Origin: Letharia columbiana
Lineage: Eukaryota > Ascomycota > Lecanoromycetes > Lecanorales > Parmeliaceae
DNA: 64,000 nucleotides
Direction: 5' to 3'
Assembly (NCBI RefSeq): GCF_014066305.1
Contig: NW_023501119.1
Span: forward strand, 62,001-126,000
In this document: one piece after another, positions 23,040 through 34,082 of the stretch
How the letters are laid out: the number at the start of each line of letters is the position of its first letter
How positions within the stretch are numbered: the first letter of the stretch is position 1
The notes under the pieces: model-generated
The model's database searches: none
What the model was told of the DNA's origin: nothing
The model's input: only the letters and a program-made list of their open reading frames with translations
Program-made: the position numbers and the translations under genes

Positions 23040-23206
23040 TGGATAAATGGGTATGTATGAACTGTCTTGAACTGTCTGTGGTTGCTGGAGGATATGAAAG
23101 GAAAATCAAAAGATTCTGCAGAGAGAATCTACCTTCTTATATCCATTTTCCAACCGCCCGGAAACCCGAGACAGCACAGCCTGGGGACGAAGAGACTGGG
23201 AGGCTT

Positions 23207-23245
23207 GAAACGAAACGAAACGAAACGAAACGAAGTGAAACGAAG
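23207..23245. repeat. (GAAAC)n microsatellite
   Basis: Five clean GAAAC units followed by GAAGT, GAAAC and GAAG. Confidence 0.9.
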
Positions 23246-23375
23246 ATGAGGAGGGAATGGCTAAACGTCTCCGGTTGTGCGCCGGAGAGGCGTGCTCGAG
23301 TTGATGGGGGGGGGGGAGCAAGCACTTGGAAGGGTTTTTACAGCTTCATCCACGTGTTTCGTATGTGGTCGAGTC

Positions 23376-23608
23376 TCGAGTCGAGAAGAAAAGGGCGGAC
23401 CTTGTCAGACATCTTCCGCTTCCGGCCGCGCATCTCACTTGTAACAGAGCGTCGAGTCGAGAAGACGGGATCGCGGCCGGTTTCGTGTGTGCCAGAGCTC
23501 GAGTCGAGGGCAACAGGGCTGGAACCCGTCAGACATTCGTGACTTTTCACCCCCTCTTCCCCCCCCTTTCGCCCCCAGCTTTCTGTGACGGCGGAGCTTC
23601 GAGTCGAG
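23376..23608. repeat. four dispersed TCGAGTCGAG motifs
   Basis: The 10-mer occurs at about 23376, 23452, 23499 and 23599, each inside an imperfectly related context; two are followed by AAGA and two copies are near CGTCAGACAT/TGTCAGACAT. This looks like a degenerate long-period repeat rather than chance. Confidence 0.6.
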
Positions 23609-24630
23609 GAGGGGGGCAGGGATGCACTCGTCCCACTTCTATCTTTTGGTCCCTTCGGAGCCCCGTCCGAGTCGGTGGAGGAAAGCTCCGCATTCGTCAT
23701 ATCATACAATTCCGGCTTAGTCCCTTGAGACGTTATCTTATCTGAAGAGAAGAAGGCGAAGAGCAGAGCAGAGAAGGTAATCAGGCGTTGTCACTTCTAA
23801 ACACTGACCCCTTCCACCCCTGAAACCCTCGTCCGAGCCGCACGTCAGGCGTTGGACGGGGCGTCGCTCCGGTTCGTCTTCTTCGGTGGTGTGGCAGTGG
23901 GGATGGGATCCTGAGGCAGGTAGGTATCTGTGGAGGTCTGAAGTATGTCGGTGTGAAGCCCATAGTGCCAAGACACGCTAGGCCTAATTGGGATACGTGT
24001 GTTGTGTATGTGGTGAGGGTACTTAGGCTGGAAGGGTGACGAGGTTCTTGTGGGTAGGGGGGGGGGATTTATTGGGTCTATGAAGCGGCTGCAGGGGTAC
24101 GTAGCCCATCGAGGCAAGTAAGTAAGCTACCTGGGCCATTGCGAGAAGCACCTGAGGAAGAAATGGTTAGGGGTTGTCACGCGTTGATGTTTTTGTCGCT
24201 TGACAGTTTCGGTCGGTGATGTTTAGAAGGCGGTGCACAGATTGGGAAGGGGATGTGGATTTTGGGAGCGGGATCTTGGTTCGGAACGGAGTGTTTTTGG
24301 GGGGAATTGGGTTTTTCATTACTTTAATTTGAGAACGAGTCCTCGATCCGAGCGTGTTTTACAGAAGCCTTATACGCAAGCCGCCTTGGCGTGAAGCATT
24401 TTCTAGGCGGTTGGGCAGCACAAAGGGAAAAAGACACCGGACTCCATCTCGCGCGCTGAGAAATCGATGGCTTGAGGTGCGGCTCTTCCGTTCACAGTGT
24501 CATGCTCTGCAGAGCAAGCGTAGGAGATACCCGAATCCGTCGTTGAAAGTGGAATCCGTCTCTCCCAGTCTTGCCCGCAACAATATTTCCAGCGCCGCGA
24601 GACATAGCGACCCTCTCCATCTTCCCTCGC

Positions 24631-25390
24631 TCAATGATGCTTCGATGCAACCACTGCACGCAGTTTGTCAGTTTCTCTGCATTTGTACGACAAAAGTTCG
24701 TGGGACTCACCACTCGGAATAATGATGATCAACAACAGCACAATTATGCCCACGATGATCCAGATCCTCATCTTCATGTTCTTCCACCACATCTGCTTGC
24801 GAACTCGGTTGGCGCCGCGACGGAAGCCTTGGGCGGATTGGTTAAGGTTCTCGGATTTATCTTGGAGCTGGTCGATGTGCTCGCCGCGCTGGGCTACGGA
24901 TTCGAGGTTCTTTTTCATGACATTGACAGTGTCGTCAATTTGCTACCAAGGAGAGCGATGTTAGCGATTGTGCTTTGTAAAGTATGAGGAGAGCAGATGA
25001 GGCTTGTAGCAAAGTGGGCAGCTCGATAAATGGTGTCGGCTTCGTGACGGAAGTGGGATGTGCTAGCGCATGGTACCGCTATCGCAGTTGAAGGTCTCAA
25101 AATCGGTAATTGCGGGGCGCAGTGCCCCTGGATGTGAAGCGCCTCTGGTTCGTAGCTTTGCCCATCGTAGGAAGAGCTTGCGGGCAGTGTAGTCTTCAGG
25201 CACCCGCTCTATAGAAGCCGCCTCTAAAGCCCAACGCGCGGCAAGCTCCATCAACCCCTCATAAGGTATGTGCACGTACCGATTGAATCGCAGCAGTCCG
25301 TGTGTTGCCGCCCTCATATCCCGCGCTTCCACCTTGACCTGAACCGCCCGAGGGAATGTAGGGGTCGTATGGTAGCTCGCGGCCTGCCAT
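24631..25390 (-). CDS. synaptobrevin / VAMP R-SNARE (Snc1/Snc2-like)
   Basis: Vesicle R-SNARE for fusion of secretory vesicles with the plasma membrane. Minus-strand exons 25390-25280, 24942-24711 and 24653-24631 give 121 residues, typical for the family. It has a short Gly/Ser-rich N-terminus, then the SNARE motif ([40 protein letters not shown]) with the central Arg expected of R-SNAREs. Next come [14 protein letters not shown], one C-terminal membrane helix and a tail IIPSVVASKHH. Intron 1 is 337 nt, far longer than others in the window; intron 2 is 57 nt. The end of the protein is only correct if intron 2 is removed. Confidence 0.93.
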
Positions 25391-26759
25391 TTTTACTAGC
25401 TGTGTCGGAGGATGCGGGGCTTAATTAGAAAGGAGAGTTGATGTGGTGAGAGGTAAGAGGAAGTTGGTGGGGTTGATGCAATTTCGCGGTGGAGATGTCA
25501 GGTTGGAGGTTAGGTGTCAGCAATGCGGAGCGAGCGTCCGACGGGCGGCGGGCGTGCGACTGTGCTGATAGCGGTGTTGATATGTCAGTATGGCTTCGCA
25601 GCTGTTACTTGTGAGTCTGAATTGCTGAGACTTTAAGGAGCGATAGTGGTGATGTGTCTGGATGATGGTGAGGTACAAAGGTTGGAAAGTCCTAAAAGCG
25701 CTAATTTTGGAGCATCACGTGACGTGGCGGGCTTGGCGTGGACAAAGAGATGAGATGAGCCTCTTTCGTTCGCTAACGCTTCAGCCATGGTGGCTCTACA
25801 CTTTCATTTTGCAACATTTTTCCGTGTGGTCCTAGGAAAGAGATCAAGTCTAAATTACTACTGCCGGTACAGTCTTATGAAGAAAGCACAGTAGTTGAGG
25901 CTCTGAAACATTAGGGGTACCTACCTAGGTACCTACATTCAGTAAGCCAAGATAGCAAACCGCGTGTTAGCCCGGACCCGGGCGAAATTGCCAACGTTCG
26001 GGCGTTACTTTACCCCCGTGGATATCAAACTTGGCATCAGCATCAGCATCAGCGTCAGCATGGTCTTTCTCTTTTCCTTTGTTTTATTGTCGCGTAAGCT
26101 CCTTCTTCCAGAGTCAAAAGAGAGGAGATCACAGTAAGGTACTTTAATACGATTACGTTCGTTGACCGACTTTACTAATTGCATTCATAAATTTTGCCCC
26201 TAGCAACGGAAGCCGGATAGCCGCCGCCGCGTCAGCTACAAATCGGAAACTAAGGGTCCTCTCGTAAAGTACTCTAATCTTGAAATTTACATTACCAAGT
26301 CAAACAATCAATCAATTCAAAGATCAGCTGAACAAAGCAACTTCACTCTTTTTCAACCCCAACTCTCCCATCATCCTCTCACTCCCATCACTGCTGCAGT
26401 CAGATTAGTGGCATCATCCTCCGTCACTCGTTTGTCAGTCTTTGTCGCTCGCTTTATGAGTGTATTGTCGTGTCAGCAGGCCGTCGCTTCCTTCAACTCC
26501 TGGATTCCCTGCACGCCACCTCTCCACCACCTGTACAAGAGATTGTAAGACTGAGAAGAGTTGGGAATTATTATACCGAGTCGGATTGAACAAACTATTG
26601 GAGAATACCTTCTGAGCATCTGCTCGACTCCTCCTGGTCGACTTTGGACTTTCGCGATTCAAATAGCAAAGTTGCCGCGCCATCAGATCCTCAGCTCAAT
26701 CGTGTATACTGGCTACCGCCGTCAACAGATCTAGGGCACTTGAAACATTTTCGCACATC
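25391..26759. other. intergenic region between divergent genes
   Basis: Holds the promoters of the synaptobrevin gene (left) and the GH76 gene (right). Contains a (CATCAG)n-like repeat at 26034-26061 and the palindromic GGTACCTACCTAGGTACC at about 25917. Open frames here lack family text. Confidence 0.5.
26034..26061. repeat. (GCATCA)n short repeat
   Basis: Four to five units of GCATCA with one G variant. Confidence 0.85.
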
Positions 26760-28289
26760 ATGAGACTCACCCCTTGTAGTCGAAAATCATGCTTGTCATG
26801 GTTATCAACCACAGCGCTCTCACTGTTGGCTGGGAGCACCTTGACCACCGCCATCACCCTAGACCTACAAGATCCAAGTAAGCTCTCTCCCCTTCTGGCT
26901 CACTACTTTGGGCTGCTAGCAATCGCTCCTGACTAACCATCTGTCACAGATTCCATCAAGTCCGCTGCCTCTACCTGCGCATACAATCTCTTGACCTTCT
27001 ACACGGGTAACAACACTGGGGATGTACCAGGAAATCTGCCTCAACCTTACTACTGGTGGGAAGCCGGAGCTATGTTTGGCATCTTGATCGACTACTACTA
27101 CTACACCAACGACAGCCAATACAATGATCTCGTCACACAAGGCATGCTATGGCAGGTGGGGCCAGACAATGACTATATGACGCCCAATCAGACCAAGACA
27201 GAAGGAAATGATGATCAAGGCTTTTGGGGCATGGCTGCCATGTCAGCTGCGGAGCAAAAATTTCCAGACCCTCCATCAGCCCAGCCTCAGTGGTTGGCGT
27301 TGGCGCAGGCTGTCTTCAACGATCAAGCTAGTCGATGGGACAACCAGTATTGCGATGGCGGCTTGAGATGGCAGATCTTCACTTTCAACACTGGATACGA
27401 CTACAAGAACTCAATTTCCAACGGTTGTTTCTTCAACCTAGGTGCTCGCTTGGCCTTGTACACCGGCAATGACACTTATGCGCAGTGGGCCGAAAAGACA
27501 TTTAATTGGACTCAAGCCGTCAGCTTGATGGATCAAAACTATCATTTCTACGACGGTGCTCATACAACTCTCAATTGCAGCGACATCAACAGGGTCCAAT
27601 GGACCTACAATGCAGGAGTATTCCTGCTTGGAGCTTCTGTCATGTACAATTACGTAAGGTTGTCCCGTGTTCAATGAAGAGAAACACGCACTGACAATGA
27701 TTTTTCGCAGACTAATGGTTCTCCTCTCTGGCAAGAGCGAGTTATGGGCATCCTCAATGCCACCTCCATCTTCTTCGCTACCAATCCCCCAAACGTCATG
27801 TACGAAGTCGCCTGCGAACCTCCCAACACCTGCGATACAGACAACTACTCATTCAAGGCCTATCTGGCACGCTGGCTCGTCGCATCCATCAAATACGCTC
27901 CTTTCATCCAGACCACCGTAATGCCGTGGGTCCAGGCCTCCGCCACCGCAGCCGCACTGCAATGCTCCGGCGGTACCAACGGTCAGATGTGCGGGATGAA
28001 ATGGACTCAGGGCTCTACATGGGACGGTACACAAGGGGTGGGACAGCAGATGGGAGCGCTCTCGATCATCCAGGCCAACTTGATCGACCAGGTCACCGTC
28101 CCTGTGACGAATAAAACTGGAGGCACGAGTAAAGGCAATGCCGCAGCTGGCGGGGGAGGCGGCATCTCCACAAGCAATCCGGCGCTCTCGCAGAATGTGA
28201 TAACGCGAGGGTCAAAAGCTGGTGCTGGGATCCTGACGTGTCTGGTACTGATATCGGTGATTGGTTGCTCATGGTGGATGATCGCGTGA
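26760..28289 (+). CDS. GPI-anchored GH76 endo-1,6-alpha-mannosidase-like protein (Dfg5/Dcw1)
   Basis: Cell-wall glycosidase/transglycosidase of family GH76, thought to link GPI-anchored mannoproteins to the wall. Exons 26760-26877, 26950-27653 and 27711-28289 give 466 residues. An N-terminal signal peptide ([20 protein letters not shown]) is followed by the GH76 domain: [38 protein letters not shown] (catalytic Asp pair) and [37 protein letters not shown] and [20 protein letters not shown] complete it. Many NxS/T sites. The C-terminus has a Gly/Ser-rich spacer, then a hydrophobic segment ending in SWWMIA, as expected for a GPI signal. Both introns have ctgac branch sites. I see no damage. Confidence 0.93.
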
Positions 28290-28855
28290 TCGCGAAGCCG
28301 AGTGCTTTGCTATGGCACATAATGTCTTTTGATAATGGTCCATCATGAATAGAGCCGCGCGGTGGATAGACAGCATTGGCTTGCCCCTGGGGCTGAGTTG
28401 GCGTTTTTTTTTGATGAGCATTTACACCTGGCGTCGATTTCCTCAGGGCTTGCCGTGAGCTGTACAAAATATAATGTTGAAACACGTTACAATCACCCTG
28501 CGTCACCCGCGAGAAACCTGCTACATTCCCAGCATGATCGTGACTATTGGAATAACATCACCTCGGTCATGGGCACGAGGCCACTTTCCCCAAAGCTCCA
28601 ACTTCATCCCGACCTCAGTCGACATCAAAAGCCTAAACAACAACAACATCCTCTCCGTGCGGACAGAAGTCCGTCCGCTGATAGACTCGAGGCGTTCGAA
28701 ACACCCCCCCTCCCTCTCTGCTTCTCTTCGCTGTTTGCGTCACTGCGTCACTCCCTTCGAGCTCGCACGCGTAATGCGTATTGGAGTAGAGGGATACAAG
28801 GTGTCACTCCACCGTTGGCGCGGCGCGGCGGATCGTCGAGTGGAGTGGAGTGGCG
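28290..28855. other. downstream intergenic region
   Basis: 3' region of the GH76 gene passing into the G-rich minisatellite. No gene supported. Confidence 0.5.
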
Positions 28856-29470
28856 GATTGAGGTTGTGGGGGTTGGTTGGATTGGGTGGTTGGGTGGTTG
28901 GTGTTTGGGTTGGAAGGGTTTGGGCGGAAGGGTTTGGGCGGAAGGGTTTGGGCGGAAGGGTTTGGGGTGGAGGGTTTGGGCGGAAGGGTTTGGGTGGAAG
29001 GGTTTGGGGTGGAAGGGTTTGGGCGGAAGGGTTTGGGGTGGAAGGGTTTGGGGTGGGGTTGGGGTGGGGTTGAGGCTTGCGGGGATGGGATGGGAGGGGG
29101 GCCGGGGGGGTTTGGGCGGAAGGGTTTGAGCGGAAGGGTTTGGGCGGATGGATGGGGGTGGGGGGGTGTTTGGGCGGTGTTTGGGCGGATGGGTTTGGGG
29201 TGGGGTTGAGGCTTGGGGGATGGGATGGGATGGGGTTGTCGGTTGCGGGGATGGAATGGGATGGGGGGGGGGTTTGGGGAGTTGGGGGTTGGTGGTGGGG
29301 GGAGTTGGATGGGGGGGGTGGTGGGAGGAGGGGGGGGGGTGGGGTTGGTTGTTTGTGGATGGGTTGAGGGGGGGTTTGATGTTGTGAGGGGGGCTGCTTT
29401 TGAGGTTTTGAGGGTGGGTTGGATTTGGTGTTTTGGATGGGATGTTGGGAATTGGCTGTTTGGGTAGGCT
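28856..29470. repeat. G-rich minisatellite, G on the + strand
   Basis: Core unit about 15 bp, GGGTTTGGGCGGAAG, with variants GGGTTTGGGGTGGAAG and GGGTTTGAGCGGAAG, repeated many times from about 28912 to 29135. It decays into G-tracts, GGGGTGGGGTTGGGGTG-type and GGGATGGGATGGGATGGGG-type runs, to about 29470. Cytosine is nearly absent from the + strand. Proline-rich frames on the minus strand are a by-product. Confidence 0.9.
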
Positions 29471-30051
29471 GGACTGGGGATGTTATTGTATATTTTTCTC
29501 TCTCTCTGTTTTTGGGTTTATTGGGTCTGTGACTATGATGCTTTGTCATGTTACTTGGTTGGTCGGTTGGGTCTGGAGGTTTGCGGTCACGCTTTCGACC
29601 GATGTCTCACGTATCTGGATGCTATCGACCTATGCTTCGAATATATATTGATCGATGGATTGTCGGGAAAGATGATGTGAACCGGTGGAGGAGTGGGGGG
29701 ATCGAAGTCGCGAGACCGAGCTTCTAAAATCCGGGTTCATCTATGCTCATGCGGGCTGCTGGGATTCTATGAACAGGGTTACGGAGCTTTTAAGGTAGAG
29801 CCATGCTTTCCAAGCATCCTTCCTGGCTCACTGACCATTGAGGTGCCTCCTGTTTATCTTGTTGAAGCGTTTGGGGCCGGACCACGTCTCGCTCGGAATC
29901 GCAAGCTAGGGCACAGCGCAGCCTTCCCGGCACGGAGGTCAGTTGACGAAGGAAGCCTACTGCTTCGGGAAGAACGAGAAATCTGCCCACCGATACCTGG
30001 ACGCGACTTGGTCAAAGCTGGTCCAAGGTTCGAACGATAGGTCAGTGGTAT
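29471..30051. other. intergenic region right of the minisatellite
   Basis: Ordinary composition returns. Short open frames only; nothing recognised. Confidence 0.4.
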
Positions 30052-30906
30052 GTGCGGAGATGGCCTTGCTCGACTTCGGTTGCAATCGTCGTCTCGGTCA
30101 TGATTGGAGCGTTGGGGCTACGCTACGCATACGACCAGCAAGGACTGGAGTACGCGTCGATGAGGCTGGCGGCGTGGACTGTGAAGAAAGGCTTTGTCGA
30201 GTTTTGTATCGAGCAGCAGGGTTGGAATCTCTTTGACTTGGTATCGGTTTGTTCGGGTTGTCGAGAACGTCTTTGCCAAATGGCAATGGCCCTAAGCACG
30301 GACTGTGAGGTGGCGTTGCGTGATCCGTTTCCCAATCCACCGAACGTGTCTTTCGGACTCGCCACCAGATCTGGAAAGCCAGCTACTACTCTAGGAGGCG
30401 TTGGGATCTTGAACATGGACTCGGTCGGTACTATCGTCGCCTCGAACGATGGTACGCTATCAGAGATGGCGTACGTGCATCTTTGTCGAATGGCAACGGT
30501 CATTGCTTCAGATTGTGCCTTCATTATGAGGCGGGCCCGTAGAAAGTTGCATTTGAGGTTCACGACGGTACCACAAGCCCGATCTGAGGCTCATACTCTG
30601 ATGCACGTGTCACAACTCAAGCCCCTCGAGACTTCGCCGAATCCACCAATGGAAAGGTTTGATCTTGGAGAGAGTACCCGGGTGGAGCTCTCGCGGTCCG
30701 GAAACGGACTACGGCACCGTCAATCCGAGAGCATTGACGCTATGAGAGCGAGGCTCAAGCCGGCCCGTAGACAGTCCTTTCAACGGTACTTTGTTGAAAA
30801 GTTCCCGTTGCGGGAAGTCAAGGTGAAAATGGACGATTCGACTAGAGCTCTGGATCTCAAGTCAACTTACAGATTCATAACCAGTTCAGCGCCCTGTGCT
30901 TTATGA
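30052..30906 (+). CDS. uncharacterised long open frame with internal repeat
   Basis: 284-residue open frame, family not recognised, low confidence as a gene. It opens with a hydrophobic segment (VAIVVSVMIGALGL) that could be a signal anchor. Two related stretches occur inside it, RERLCQMAMALSTDCEVALR and VHLCRMATVIASDCAFIMRR, sharing LC(Q/R)MA, the spacing and DC. That points to an internal duplication about 180 bp apart. The C-terminal third is charged and Arg-rich. Overlapping minus-strand frames are also open, so chance cannot be excluded. No intron or homology supports it. Confidence 0.25.
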   Translation: MRRWPCSTSVAIVVSVMIGALGLRYAYDQQGLEYASMRLAAWTVKKGFVEFCIEQQGWNLFDLVSVCSGCRERLCQMAMALSTDCEVALRDPFPNPPNVSFGLATRSGKPATTLGGVGILNMDSVGTIVASNDGTLSEMAYVHLCRMATVIASDCAFIMRRARRKLHLRFTTVPQARSEAHTLMHVSQLKPLETSPNPPMERFDLGESTRVELSRSGNGLRHRQSESIDAMRARLKPARRQSFQRYFVEKFPLREVKVKMDDSTRALDLKSTYRFITSSAPCAL

Positions 30907-31718
30907 CTTTCCCCTCCAATCACATGATATTGACCGTGTGTTAGTATTGGCGAGTGGCAAAGCCGTGTACGCCGTTGGAACAGGGTTTGGAACGTCCAGC
31001 CAGATCAAAAGCGTCCGCATCTGCCTACGCCGACAAACTTTCTTCCTCTTCCTCTTTGGATCGAGCGTGGCGAATGAACCCGGGCGTTTTTGGAGAGCGA
31101 GGAGAGCGCGGCCGTGTCTCTTGTGTAGACATTCTTCCGCATCATCGAATACTGGACGATGGATGGGAATGTAATTGGCTTTGCAGGAGACATTTTGGGA
31201 ATGAGGGAAGAGAGTCTCTTGAAAAGTATACCATAGCATATCAATAACCTACAACGTCGTATTTTATGTTGCTTGATGGCAGTATCTTCAGGCTAGGTCA
31301 AAGCAGGCGGTGGGTATGGACAGGCTTAGACCAACTCAAGGCAGAGGCTTCACTAAGTGCCATCTGTCAGATCGTATCTCTTTGGACCTGATGTGTACAT
31401 ACATTTTACACATAGTAATATTTGAGGACTGAAATTTTGAGTGTTTGGAATCAAGCAAGCATAGAAAAAGTCCGTTAATCACTTTCGCCTTAGAGTCTGG
31501 AAACCCCCTTTTTCCTTTTCTTAGCATTGTCCTATCCAAAAGTCCTGACCGAAAGGTTTAGTTTTGTGCTTTAAGCGGGGTCTGGAAAACAAAAATTCCA
31601 CAAAAAGTGTTAAAATGATCATGCGGGCTTGCTTCGTGAGAAGAACAGAAAGCACCTTATTAACTGTAGAATGAGTCTTTTCATCCAACAGTCCTATGTG
31701 CCAGAAAAGCAGGGAACC
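30907..31718. other. intergenic region
   Basis: Upstream region of the M20 peptidase. The right part (31330-31620) is AT-richer. No gene supported. Confidence 0.5.
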
Positions 31719-33526
31719 ATGAAATCGATGGAGAAAACCACCATCAAGGAGAATTGGAAGAAGATCGCGGTATTCGTCGTCATACTTCTAGCTTTATGGC
31801 AACTGTCAGCTCATTTTGGATCCTCTATGGCCTTTGCTACAATTGGAGACCACGGTGATTTCGAATCTTGGTGTCCTCTCGCAGACCCAGACACCATGAA
31901 AGCCAGTACCGACAACTTACGGCCATCCAAGGACATTAGCCTCGATGCTTCTCTGGAAAAGCAAATCGAAAGACTCTCGGCGGCAGTGAAGTGCCAAACG
32001 GAAAGTTTTGATGACAACGGTGACGTTGATGAGGATCCGCGGTGGAGGACTTTTGATGGCTTCCACGACACGCTGAAAGACCTCTTCCCGCTTATTCACG
32101 GCCATGCAAAGCTGGAGAAAGTGAACCGATATGGCCTCGTGTACTCCTTTCAAGGTGCATCCCAACATCTCAAACCACTCCTCCTGACCGCCCACCAAGA
32201 CGTCGTCCCCGCCTCCTCCATCTCGAAATGGACCTATCCGCCATTCGAGCCTCACTACGACGGCCAATACCTCTGGGGCCGTGGGTCTAGCGACTGCAAA
32301 AACAATCTCATCGGCGTCATGTCAGCTGTAGAATCACTACTATCACAAGACTGGAAGCCCAGGCGTTCTGTCGTGCTAGCTTTTGGCTTCGACGAAGAAA
32401 CCGGCGGTGTACGCGGTGCTGCCAAGATTGCCGAAGTACTTGAGAAAGTTTGGGGCCGTGATGGCTTGGCTCTGATCCTGGATGAAGGAGGTATGGGTCT
32501 CACGACTGTCGGCGAGTATGTCTACGCTCGCCCAGGTGTTGCGGAGAAAGGGTACATGGACGCGCAGCTCATCCTGGAGACCGCCGGTGGCCACAGCTCG
32601 CGACCACCCGCGCACAGCGGAATTGGAATTATAGCCGAAACGATAGTTGCTCTAGAGCAGAACCCTTACACACCAGTACTGACCAAGGAGAACCCTCTCC
32701 GGGGCTTACTGGAATGTCAAGCCAAGTACACGCCGGGGGAACTAGAACCCTGGCTGCGGCGTTCTTTGCAGCGTGATGATGATGGTACGGAGATTGGGAA
32801 GAAGCTTGCTGATGAGAGAGGACCGCAGATTCGGTTTTCGATGCAGACATCGCAAGCTGTGGACATTATCAAAGGTGGTGATAAAGTGAATGCGCTTCCT
32901 GAGACTGTCTCCGCCATTGTCAATTACCGTATCGCTCCTCATGACTCGCTGGACATCGTGAAGAGGAAGATCGCAGACCTACTGGAACCCATCGCCCGGA
33001 AACATAACGTCAACGTCGAAGGCTTTGGCAGCAAGGGTAGCGCAGAACGCAGAAATGAGGGCAGTAACAGTGAGGAAGAAAAGTCATTTTTGGGGACCCT
33101 TTATCTCAGCAGCTTGAATGACCTCTCGCCCTCCCCTATATCCCCCACAGACATCCAAAATCCCGTCTGGCACATCTTCAGCGGCACCATCCGCCAAGTC
33201 TTCGAGGACACCAGAACCCTCGCGGGCAAGAAGGTCATCCCCGTCGGCGATATTATGCAAGGAAACACCGATACGATCCAATACTGGAACCTGACGAAGA
33301 ATATCTACCGCTTCTCGCCGGCAAGGGAGGGCACGAGATTCGGCGTGCATACGATTGATGAGCGTATTGATATGACGGCGCATCTAGAAGGGATGAGGGT
33401 GTACTACGGTGAGTCTGGAGTCCTGTCCTCACTCCTATATCCTAACATCTCCGAGTACTACTGATGAGGATATCGCTGACGACGTGAGCAGAGATGATAC
33501 GGAATTTCGACGCTGCGGATATATAA
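31719..33526 (+). CDS. carboxypeptidase S-like M20 metallopeptidase
   Basis: Zinc carboxypeptidase of family M20A, like yeast vacuolar Cps1, releasing C-terminal residues from short peptides. Exons 31719-33408 and 33492-33526; the intron has branch CGCTGAC, and splicing restores the normal end YYEMIRNFDAADI. 574 residues from the ATG at 31719; in-frame ATGs at 31629 and 31671 are alternatives. A single hydrophobic anchor (IAVFVVILLALWQLSAHFG) follows a basic start, fitting type II membrane delivery to the vacuole. Metal and catalytic motifs are intact: LLLTAHQDVVP, GRGSSDCKNNLIG, AFGFDEETGG, VGDIMQGNTDT and the late His in FGVHTIDERI. Dimerisation-domain text (ETAGGHSSRPPAHSGIGI) is also present. 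Confidence 0.92.
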
Positions 33527-34047
33527 AATGGACTGGCGTTCAGTATCAAAATGCTATATCATTCCAAAGCCAAAGCCTACTTCACCTTCATATGCCACCC
33601 GTTCAAACCTCCAACGCTCAGGGTAAAATTGAACAGTGAACGGGCGAAACCGTACGAGAATTCGGCAGTGCCGAATCCGAGAATCCTTGCACGCTATCCC
33701 TAATTGGGCATCCTGGCACCCAAGCGCGTCAAGCACACCAATCTTCGTTCCCTCCTTCAACCCTCCCACCCCTCGCAATGCCGAATCATCCCCCCATGCT
33801 CCCTATCCTCAATTCCTACCACACTGACCGCAGACACAACGACTTTTCTCAAATGCAGAACCCGCTTCCTAGAGGCCGCAAGCCCCGCCTCAACCCGAAT
33901 ATATCCTGTCCCATCTTCGACCCATCTTTCCGTACTATTCGGGGAAGAGAAGGGAAGATGCCGCGGGATGGTATCCGGTGTTTCGTCGGCGAGGTTGGTC
34001 GAGTGCTAGTGATATGTATTGGAGCAGTTCGGCTTTGGTTGCTACTC

Positions 34048-34082
<35 letters not shown>

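Larger units (their letters stand above)
22839..24630. other. repeat-rich intergenic region
   Basis: 1.8 kb with several short tandem repeats and four spaced copies of TCGAGTCGAG (listed separately). Open frames on both strands are built from repeats. No gene supported. Confidence 0.5.

Noticed and set aside
25063..25332. 89-codon minus-strand open frame
   Set aside because: It lies mostly inside the long first intron of the synaptobrevin gene, and splicing that intron gives a complete SNARE.
28740..29549. 269-codon proline-rich minus-strand open frame
   Set aside because: It is the reverse reading of the G-rich minisatellite; all frames look repetitive there.
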